Source of the DNA: Methanomassiliicoccales archaeon
GTDB taxonomy: Archaea > Thermoplasmatota > Thermoplasmata > Methanomassiliicoccales > UBA472
DNA: 5,550 bases
Assembly (NCBI GenBank): GCA_028679935.1
Contig: JAJRAL010000185.1
Span: 1 to 5,550, forward strand
Direction of reading: 5' to 3'
How positions within the stretch are numbered: position 1 is the first letter of the stretch; each line of letters starts with the position of its first letter. Shown in pieces: positions 1-5,129 of this stretch. Below the pieces are notes generated by a model that was not told the origin of the DNA, searched no databases, and saw only the letters and a program-made list of their open reading frames with translations. Position numbers and translations under genes: made by a program.

Positions 1-1276
1 CGTAGAGGCCTTGTGAGTGCATCACGTCGGTCGGCGTTACGCCGGTGCGGAGTACGTTCCCCCTCGCGACCAGCGCCTCGAGGGCATCCTTCAGCAGGAT
101 GACCTCCGGCACGCCGTCCATTAGCTCGAAGAACGTCCTAGGGCCGTTCGCAACGATGTGCTCGTAGACCCTTCTCTCGTTCTGGCTGAGGGCGGTGACG
201 TCCTGCTTCCCGGCGACATAGAACGTCGTCTCCCGGTTCTCGAGCATGACCTTCTTCAGGTCGCCCCTCATTGTCGAGGCTACGGCGAGTGGCACGACGC
301 GGTGCGGTCCGAGCTTCACGTCCCCGTGATCGTCCGGAGCGACCAACGAATCGCCGCCGAGTCCGGTGGTCCACATCGATATCGCCTTGACCCTGGTCTT
401 CCATCCGCCGACCACCGCCCCGTCCAGGCTTAGCCGCGGGAAGCCGTTGTCCAGGAACGCGATGTCCGTAGATGTTCCGCCGACGTCGATCACCGAGCAG
501 GTATCGAGGCCAGAGAGCGCCCTTCCGCCCATCAGGCTCGCCGCCGGCCCGCTCAGGACCGTCTCCACCGGCCTCTGCCGGGCGCTCTCCATCGTCATCA
601 GGCCACCGTCACCCTTGAAGACGAGGATCCGTCCATGGATGTCCATGGCCGCGAGGGCCCTTTCGACCGAGGAAAGGAAGTCGCGGATTATCGGGATCAG
701 CTTTGCGTTCAGGACCGCGGTGACGGTCCTTTCCCTGATGCCCAGCTCGGTCGTCATCGAGTGCCCCACGACGACCGGGAGGTCCGTCCTCTTGCGTATT
801 AGGTCCCTGGCGATGACCTCCTGGGTCGGGTTGTAGATGCTGAACATGCCCGAGACGACGAAAGCGTCTACCTCTCCGGTCAGCTCCTCGACCGCGGACG
901 CAAGCGCGCTCTCGTCGAGGGTATCGATCATCTTCCCCACCGAGTCATAGCCGCCCCTCACGTAGCGTGCCTTGTTCGTCCCTAGCCTCCAACCCTCTCC
1001 AGGCGTCCAGCCGATGCCGATCAGGCCGACCCGCCCTCCCCGTTCCTGGAGGATCGAGTTGGTAGCGAGCGTGGTCGAGAGGCCGACGAGCTTCACATCG
1101 CGCGCATCGCAGCCTCCCGCGACGAGCGCCTTGCGAATCGCCTCGGTCATGCCGAGAGTGAGGTCCTGGTAGGTCGTCTGTGCCTTCGCCGTGCCGACAA
1201 CCCGATGGGTGTCGATCTCGACCAGTGCCGCGTCGGTGAACGTCCCGCCGGTGTCGATTCCGAGTCCGATGTCCAT
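1..1276 (-). CDS. Hydantoinase/oxoprolinase A-family (HyuA-like) ASKHA ATPase, 3' end outside window
   Basis: ATG at 1276; 425 codons are visible and the frame is still open at position 1, so the C-terminus is missing. The protein has the ASKHA (actin/Hsp70/sugar-kinase) fold of HyuA/oxoprolinase proteins, which use ATP on hydantoins, 5-oxoproline or related amides. Visible signs are the phosphate-1 motif GIDTGGTFTD (residues 6-15), an FSIYNPTQE segment (145-153), ERTVTAVLNAKLIP (182-195), SGPAAS (242-247), the phosphate-2 motif DVGGTSTD (264-271) and TTGLGGDS (303-310). Residues about 361-410 look like a winged-helix segment, followed by GVTPTD (412-417), which I recall from a shorter HyuA-like subclass. 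It starts 10 nt after the Fe-S gene stop, with a weak GAGG at 1284-1287, so it is probably the last visible gene of that operon. No HyuB partner is visible. The substrate cannot be assigned: proteins of this family also occur beside corrinoid methyltransferases in anaerobes, so an activation role is an alternative. The family call is secure, the reaction is not. Confidence 0.9.
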   Translation of the reverse strand, partial: MDIGLGIDTGGTFTDAALVEIDTHRVVGTAKAQTTYQDLTLGMTEAIRKALVAGGCDARDVKLVGLSTTLATNSILQERGGRVGLIGIGWTPGEGWRLGTNKARYVRGGYDSVGKMIDTLDESALASAVEELTGEVDAFVVSGMFSIYNPTQEVIARDLIRKRTDLPVVVGHSMTTELGIRERTVTAVLNAKLIPIIRDFLSSVERALAAMDIHGRILVFKGDGGLMTMESARQRPVETVLSGPAASLMGGRALSGLDTCSVIDVGGTSTDIAFLDNGFPRLSLDGAVVGGWKTRVKAISMWTTGLGGDSLVAPDDHGDVKLGPHRVVPLAVASTMRGDLKKVMLENRETTFYVAGKQDVTALSQNERRVYEHIVANGPRTFFELMDGVPEVILLKDALEALVARGNVLRTGVTPTDVMHSQGLY

Positions 1277-1286
1277 TGTCTCAGCC

Positions 1287-2090
1287 TCATCTTGAGCCGT
1301 AGGACCGGACATGGTCCCACGCCCTATGATACTCCGCATAGCCTTTCGCATCGCCGTACATGTCCGCGTCCTCGCGGGAGTACAGCCTCCGATCATCGCC
1401 GACCGGGCAGACCTTGATGCAGATGCCACACGGCGAGCGGAACTTCTGGTAGAGGTCCTCCGCCCGCGTGGCGCATGCCTTCTTGTCCGTCAGCCCGAGC
1501 GGGTATCCGTCCTCCGGAAGAGCCTTGACCGGGCAAGAATCGGAGCATCTCATGCATCGCGTGCATAGCTCTTCCTTGATTGGTGGATTGGACGGGAGTT
1601 CCGCCGTCGTGAATATGGAGGTGAACCGGACCCTCGGGCCGTACCTCGTCGTCAGGATCATGTTGTTCACGCCGAATGTGCCCAGTCCTGCCAGATACGC
1701 AGCGTGACGGTGAGAGAAGAACGTTATCGGCTTGTCCTTGAGGATCGAGATGGTCCCGTAGCCGTCCCTCGGCAGGTAGATCGAGGCGTGCCCCATCTCG
1801 CTCAGCCAGGTCGCGATCCGGTAGGCGTGCTCGTCGAGCATCTGGTTCACGTTCTGATAGAGGACGTGGTAGTAGATCGAGGGGCTCGTCTCGAGGATCG
1901 GGAGCGTGATCGGCAGTCCGATGACGATGACGCTCTTCGCCTCGGGATAGATGCTCGCCGGCCTGAACTCCTTCGGAACCCACGGCTCGAACGGGGGCTT
2001 GTCCCAGGCCTTGGCCGAGGCGAAGCCGACCACCGGGATGTCTAGCTGGCGGCATTTCTCCTCGATCCGAGTCCTGAGCTCGTCGTTCAT
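1287..2090 (-). CDS. Double [4Fe-4S] protein, short QueG/reductive-dehalogenase-like
   Basis: 267 aa from ATG 2090. The N-terminal half resembles the corrinoid-binding fold of epoxyqueuosine reductase (QueG) and reductive dehalogenases: SVIVIGLPI at 53-61 and an RHAAYLAGLGTFGVNN segment (128-143) that parallels the family's AGLG..GKN region. The C-terminal half carries two ferredoxin-type clusters: C176, C179, C182, C186-Pro, and C206, C221, C224, C228-Pro. It probably moves electrons at low potential in the cytoplasm; there is no signal peptide or membrane segment. QueG is usually about 340-380 aa, so this is a shortened relative and unlikely to be a standard tRNA-queuosine enzyme. A GTG at 2174 would add 28 residues, but it lacks a ribosome site and the added stretch contains the TATA-like box. 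ATG 2090 lies 26 nt from that box and also has GGAGGA at 2101-2106. The gene sits between the ArsD-like gene (94-nt gap) and the HyuA-like gene (10-nt gap). The fold family is likely; the substrate is unknown. Confidence 0.87.
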   Translation of the reverse strand: MNDELRTRIEEKCRQLDIPVVGFASAKAWDKPPFEPWVPKEFRPASIYPEAKSVIVIGLPITLPILETSPSIYYHVLYQNVNQMLDEHAYRIATWLSEMGHASIYLPRDGYGTISILKDKPITFFSHRHAAYLAGLGTFGVNNMILTTRYGPRVRFTSIFTTAELPSNPPIKEELCTRCMRCSDSCPVKALPEDGYPLGLTDKKACATRAEDLYQKFRSPCGICIKVCPVGDDRRLYSREDADMYGDAKGYAEYHRAWDHVRSYGSR

Positions 2091-2112
2091 GCGTCCAGCA
2101 TCCTCCAACGCG

Positions 2113-2119
2113 TATAAAT
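2113..2119 (-). promoter_or_regulatory. Archaeal TATA box upstream of the Fe-S gene
   Basis: On the minus strand the bases read ATTTATA, in an otherwise GC-rich 94-nt gap. The box is centred about 26 nt before ATG 2090, the usual archaeal distance from TATA box to transcription start. A transcript starting there would be essentially leaderless. The Fe-S and HyuA-like genes may therefore have their own promoter as well as readthrough from the ArsA-like gene. The GGAGGA at 2101-2106 would serve the readthrough message. No clear BRE is seen. Confidence 0.55.
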
Positions 2120-2184
2120 CGATTGCCGATGGCGCATCCGCGGAGACGAACAGAGAATAGCGGACCACGATCACAATGTCGAGT

Positions 2185-2517
2185 TCATGTGGTGGACTGC
2201 GGAAGATGCTTCTTCAGCGTCTCGATCAGCTTGTCCAGCGTCGGGACGCCTCCGTAGAGCTCGAGGTGCTCGTCCACGAACAGCGCCGGAGCGATCGCCG
2301 CCCCGTATTTCATGAACAGCGGCGTGACCTCGCCCATCCATGAATACCGGTCAGGGGTCATCATCGCCTCGGTCGCGTGGACCATGTCGATCTTCACCTC
2401 GATACCGAGCTTCGCCTCCGCCTCCCTGATCCGCTCGATGTAGAGCTTGTCGTGGACTGCCAGCTTTGGGTTGCAGCAAGCGAACGAAAGGATGGTGACC
2501 TTCAACGATTCAGTCAT
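2185..2517 (-). CDS. Small thioredoxin-fold protein with vicinal Cys-Cys, ArsD-like
   Basis: 110 aa, no signal peptide or membrane segment. The pattern is thioredoxin-like: strand KVTILSF (6-12), the pair C14-C15 where thioredoxins carry CxxC, a helix at about 22-37, strand EVKIDMV (40-46), and an IAPALFVDEHLELYGGVPT stretch (75-93) that resembles the cis-Pro strand and final GxxP-type turn of small thioredoxins. ArsD, the metallochaperone that hands As(III)/Sb(III) to ArsA, has a vicinal cysteine pair near residue 12 in a similar fold. Together with the adjoining ArsA-family gene this supports an ArsD-like carrier role. ArsD's other cysteine pairs are absent, so the ligand may be another soft metal, a thiol cofactor or a disulfide. 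The start codon lies inside the end of the ArsA-like gene (8-nt overlap) behind a perfect ribosome site, so the two are translationally coupled. The gene is real; arsenic specificity is unproven. Confidence 0.85.
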   Translation of the reverse strand: MTESLKVTILSFACCNPKLAVHDKLYIERIREAEAKLGIEVKIDMVHATEAMMTPDRYSWMGEVTPLFMKYGAAIAPALFVDEHLELYGGVPTLDKLIETLKKHLPQSTT

Positions 2518-3427
2518 AGAGACACCTCCCGATTTTCCTCAGGCTATCGACGCCATAGACGTCGCTCTCGAACAGCGGGACCTCCCTCTTAATCAGTCCC
2601 TTGAACCTCTCGGAGATCTCCTTCATGTACATCTCCTGCGTGCCCCTCCTCCTCTCGAGGAACCAGTTGCCCTTGAGCACGTCGAGGGGGATGACCTCGT
2701 TGACTATGAGCGAGGGCACGTTGATGCCGAAGCCGGCGAGGTCCTCGACCGCCCGCGCCGTCTCCTCGATTGGGAGCTTCTCCGGTAGGAGGACCATGTT
2801 GAACGCAGAGACCGTGGCGTCGGCGAGCCCCTTGACTGCGTTGTCGTAGCGCTCCTTCTCCTTCTTCAGGTCCTCGATCATGCCCTCGTCATACACGAAT
2901 CCCAGCGCCTCGGAGAGCTCGCGGCGGTGCTTCATCTGATTGGTGATGTAGGTGGACCAGTCGAACGGCATGCTCAACTCCCTGAGCGTCTGGCCGGTCG
3001 GCGCTGTGTCGAACACGAGCTTGTCGTGCTCCGTGTCCTGCATGTAGCTGACGAACTGGTCGAAGGCCGCGATCTCCTCGGTGCAGGGGGTGCTGAGCAG
3101 CTCGCTCCCGAATAGCGTCGAGAAGCCCTCCAGCATGCCGGTCATCCGGCTCTGGAACACACCCATCGCCTTCTTCGGATTGATGTTGATGCCGGAGAGG
3201 CTGCAGGCACACCGGATCGGCGTCACCTCCGTCTCGCTGATCTTCTGCTGGAAGATGACCGAGAGCGAAACGGTGGGATCCGTCGCGATGATCAGCGTCT
3301 TGTATCCCTGGTCCGCGAGCCAGACCGCCGTCGCTGCGGCCATGGTCGTCTTGCCGACACCCCCCTTCCCTCCGAAGAAGAGGTACCGCTTGCTGGTCGC
3401 TAGATCGCGCAACGTGCCTTCTGCCAT
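2510..3427 (-). CDS. ArsA-family ATPase (arsenite-pump ATPase/Get3 superfamily)
   Basis: 305 aa, a single-domain ArsA/Get3-type SIMIBI ATPase expected to act as a dimer in the cytoplasm. Motifs in order: deviant Walker A GGKGGVGKTT (19-28) with signature lysine K21; switch I region TDPTVSLS (49-56), where the usual PAHSLS histidine is V53; STPCTEEIAAFDQF (112-125); switch II DTAPTGQT (140-147); LLPEKLPIEET (213-223); and the nucleotide-base loop region IVNEVIP (241-247). C115 lies in a CTEEIAAFDQF context closely resembling the one I recall around metalloid-ligand Cys113 of E. coli ArsA. The second ligand region, near Cys172 in E. coli, has no cysteine here. Additional cysteines are C73 and C75 (CAC) and C302. 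The Get3 zinc CxxC is absent. ATG 3427 lacks a ribosome site but follows a TATA-like box by about 29 nt, suggesting a leaderless message. It is first in the operon and overlaps the ArsD-like gene. It could drive metalloid handling or delivery of another cofactor; no pump gene is visible. Confidence 0.93.
   Translation of the reverse strand: MAEGTLRDLATSKRYLFFGGKGGVGKTTMAAATAVWLADQGYKTLIIATDPTVSLSVIFQQKISETEVTPIRCACSLSGININPKKAMGVFQSRMTGMLEGFSTLFGSELLSTPCTEEIAAFDQFVSYMQDTEHDKLVFDTAPTGQTLRELSMPFDWSTYITNQMKHRRELSEALGFVYDEGMIEDLKKEKERYDNAVKGLADATVSAFNMVLLPEKLPIEETARAVEDLAGFGINVPSLIVNEVIPLDVLKGNWFLERRRGTQEMYMKEISERFKGLIKREVPLFESDVYGVDSLRKIGRCLYD
2523..2529 (-). promoter_or_regulatory. Strong ribosome binding site of the ArsD-like gene
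   Basis: The minus strand reads GGAGGTG, a perfect match to the archaeal 16S anti-Shine-Dalgarno, 5 nt before ATG 2517. It lies within the last codons of the ArsA-like gene. That fixes the start of the small gene and implies re-initiation or coupled translation, perhaps at higher yield than ArsA itself. Confidence 0.8.
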
Positions 3428-3451
3428 CGGGCGGGTATCGCAAAGACGCGC

Positions 3452-3461
3452 TCATAACTCT
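3452..3461 (-). promoter_or_regulatory. Possible TATA-like promoter of the ArsA-like operon
   Basis: On the minus strand the AT-richer stretch GAGTTATGAG is centred about 29 nt before ATG 3427, in a GC-rich divergent intergenic region. The distance fits an archaeal TATA box driving a leaderless transcript, and the start codon has no Shine-Dalgarno sequence. The match to the TATA consensus is weak. Confidence 0.35.
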
Positions 3462-3485
3462 GCCGTTCCCTGCCCGCGGGGACAA

Positions 3486-3493
3486 GGCTTATC
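3486..3493 (+). promoter_or_regulatory. Possible TATA-like promoter of the ABC transporter genes
   Basis: GGCTTATC is the most AT-rich plus-strand element before the ABC ATPase. It lies about 39 nt ahead of ATG 3529, leaving room for transcription to start near 3515 and a short leader of roughly 10-15 nt. It is one of two weak boxes in the 101-bp divergent region, so a shared regulator between them is possible. Between the two boxes is the palindrome CCCGCGGG (3473-3480). Confidence 0.33.
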
Positions 3494-3528
3494 TCCGCCT
3501 GGCGCGATGGCGCGGAGAGCTGGACCAG

Positions 3529-4476
3529 ATGAACGGCGTCGTCTCATTGTCGAACGTGGGCAAGTCGTACCGCAACGTAGTCGCTCTGCGTGACGTCTCG
3601 TTCGAGGTCAAGCGCGGTGAGATCTTCGGCTACATCGGTCCCAATGGCGCCGGGAAGACCACTACGATTAGGATCATGGTCGGCCTGCTGGGCAGCTACC
3701 AAGGCTCCGTCTCGATCAACGGCATCACTCTCAACGGCAACAAGGAGAAGATCAACAAGATGCTCGGCTACCTGCCCCAGAGGGCGTCGTTCCAGGACTG
3801 GCGGACGGTCGACCAGGCGCTGACGACCTTCGGCCGGCTCTCGGGCATTCCCAGGGGCGAGCTCGACGGAAGGATCAAGACGACGCTGGACAGGCTTGGA
3901 ATCCTGGAGTACAGGAACCGGAAGGTCACCGCGCTCTCGGGAGGGACGCTGCAGAAGGTGGGAATGGCCCAGGCGATCCTGCACGATCCGGAACTGCTCG
4001 TTCTCGACGAGCCGGTCGCCGGCCTCGATCCGGAGAGCCGATTCGCGTTCAAGGGTCTGTTCAAGGAACTGAGGAAGGAGGGAAGGACGATCTTCTTCTC
4101 CTCGCACATCCTGAGCGACGTCGAGGATCTGGCGGACAGGATCGGAGTGCTCAGCGCCGGCCGCCTCGTCTATCAGGGAACGGTCGACGAGCTCAACGAG
4201 CAGGTGAGGACGGGCAAGCAGGTGTTCCTCGAGCTCTCCAAGGACGCGGGCTTCGAGAGGATCGTCGGTTCGCTCAAGGGTGTGGTGTCGTACGAGACGC
4301 TCTCGCCAGGGCATTTCCTCCTGCATCTCGAGGAGGCGGCGGACGTCGACGAGGCGATCGACGGCATCATCCGCCAATTGGTCTCGCAAGGCCTCCAGAT
4401 CAGAGCGGTCTATCCCAAGCAGCCGACGCTCGAGCAGCTCTACGTCAACTATCTCCAGAAAGGGGTGGTTCAGTGA
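3529..4476 (+). CDS. ABC-2-type transporter, ATP-binding subunit
   Basis: 315 aa. This is the nucleotide-binding subunit that powers an ABC-2-type exporter at the inner face of the membrane. All motifs are intact: Walker A GPNGAGKTT (37-45), Q-loop Q84, signature LSGGT (136-140), Walker B LLVLDEP (156-162) with catalytic E161, D-loop AGLDP (164-168) and switch histidine H193. A C-terminal extension of about 90 residues beyond the core, ending in an LEQLYVNYL helix (301-309), is typical of the CcmA/DrrA/NatA-like group. ATG 3529 has GGAG at 3514-3517, somewhat far (11 nt). The stop overlaps the permease start by 4 nt, so the two form one operon and one transporter. The substrate cannot be read from sequence; lipids, drugs, peptides and ions (NatA-like) are all possible. 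The gene diverges from the ArsA-like operon, so metalloid export is conceivable but without direct support. Confidence 0.95.
   Translation: MNGVVSLSNVGKSYRNVVALRDVSFEVKRGEIFGYIGPNGAGKTTTIRIMVGLLGSYQGSVSINGITLNGNKEKINKMLGYLPQRASFQDWRTVDQALTTFGRLSGIPRGELDGRIKTTLDRLGILEYRNRKVTALSGGTLQKVGMAQAILHDPELLVLDEPVAGLDPESRFAFKGLFKELRKEGRTIFFSSHILSDVEDLADRIGVLSAGRLVYQGTVDELNEQVRTGKQVFLELSKDAGFERIVGSLKGVVSYETLSPGHFLLHLEEAADVDEAIDGIIRQLVSQGLQIRAVYPKQPTLEQLYVNYLQKGVVQ
4461..4468 (+). promoter_or_regulatory. Ribosome binding site supporting the GTG start of the permease
   Basis: AGGGGTGG contains the GGTG core of the archaeal Shine-Dalgarno sequence, 5 nt before GTG 4473. It lies in the last codons of the ABC ATPase, supporting the GTG over later ATG or GTG codons and suggesting translational coupling through the GTGA start/stop overlap. 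Confidence 0.5.
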
Positions 4477-5129
4477 GCTTCGGCCTCCTGCTCAAGGATG
4501 AGCTGAACGGCTACTACCGCTCCAAGGTCATGTTGCTGCTCTGGGTTGGGCTGCCGCTCATCAGCATCATCGTCTTCTACGCCCAGCCCGGTGGCACCCA
4601 GACGTCGCTGTCGATCTACACCGCGATCATAGTCTCGGCCATCGGCGGCACGCTTTCATCGGTCATGCTCGCGGTGACGATAATCAACGAGAAGGAAAGG
4701 AAGGTCTACGACCTCTTCGTCATCCGGCCGATCCGGCGATGGGAGATCGTCCTGTCAAAGTTCGCCGCGGTGTTCATCTGTGTCGTCGCCGCGGGAGCGA
4801 TCGCCGTACTCTTCGGGCTCGCGGTGGATGCGACAAGGCTCGGCTCGATACCCGCCGACCTGTGGAGCCAGCTGGCGAACTCCCTCATGGTCACGGTGGG
4901 CATGATCGGCATCACCGCGAGCACGAGCCTGCTCATCGGGATCGCCTCGCCCTCGATCCTGGTAGGCGTCATCGTGGTGCTCTATGGGTCGAACTCCCTC
5001 GCCTCGCTCGTCATCCTGCCCCTCATCGTGTCGAACCTCGCCCCGGTGGCGGGGCTCGGCATCGGCGCCGCGATAACGGTGGCGATGCTGATCCTGGCCT
5101 GCGTCTATTTCGAGAGGAAGCAGCTCTGA
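4473..5129 (+). CDS. ABC-2-type transporter, membrane subunit
   Basis: 218 aa from GTG 4473. About six hydrophobic segments are visible, near residues 19-37, 49-71, 97-118, 136-158, 161-185 and 188-212, with no cleavable signal peptide. Between the second and third segments lies NEKERKVYDLFVIRPIRRWE (72-91), the ABC-2 permease hallmark of an acidic/basic cytoplasmic loop followed by a Pro-Ile and a lysine (SKF, 95-97) at the next helix. It is the channel-forming partner of the preceding ATPase, and with one permease per operon it should work as a homodimer. It is at the short end for the family but looks complete: a charged amphipathic N-terminus and a basic C-terminal ERKQL. Its TGA (5127-5129) directly abuts the stop of the converging rubrerythrin gene, so no terminator lies between them. 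Substrate unknown. Confidence 0.9.
   Translation: MSFGLLLKDELNGYYRSKVMLLLWVGLPLISIIVFYAQPGGTQTSLSIYTAIIVSAIGGTLSSVMLAVTIINEKERKVYDLFVIRPIRRWEIVLSKFAAVFICVVAAGAIAVLFGLAVDATRLGSIPADLWSQLANSLMVTVGMIGITASTSLLIGIASPSILVGVIVVLYGSNSLASLVILPLIVSNLAPVAGLGIGAAITVAMLILACVYFERKQL

Noticed and set aside
366..836. Plus-strand open frame of 156 codons opposite the HyuA-like gene
   Set aside because: The opposite strand encodes clear ASKHA motifs across this whole stretch; the plus-strand product is compositionally odd and has no ribosome site or domain.
1393..2055. Alternative minus-strand frame of 220 codons overlapping the Fe-S gene
   Set aside because: It is a frame-shifted reading of the same region. 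The frame with two complete cysteine cluster motifs is the real one.
2091..2174. 28-residue N-terminal extension of the Fe-S protein from GTG 2174
   Set aside because: There is no ribosome site before the GTG, and the stretch contains a TATA-like box positioned for the ATG at 2090.
2510..3427. Calling the ATPase a Get3 tail-anchored-protein targeting factor or NifH/MinD
   Set aside because: The Get3 zinc CxxC is absent and the switch II DTAPTGQT is ArsA/Get3-type rather than MinD/NifH-type; the ArsD-like partner favours the ArsA side.
3507..3593. ATG at 3507 ahead of the ABC ATPase as an alternative start
   Set aside because: It is out of frame with the ABC motifs and runs into a stop within about 30 codons.
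3544..4389. Long open frame on the minus strand opposite the ABC ATPase (281 codons)
   Set aside because: It is a shadow of a gene with all ABC motifs intact. The translation is Arg/Asp/Leu-rich low-quality sequence with no recognisable domain, as expected in GC-rich DNA.
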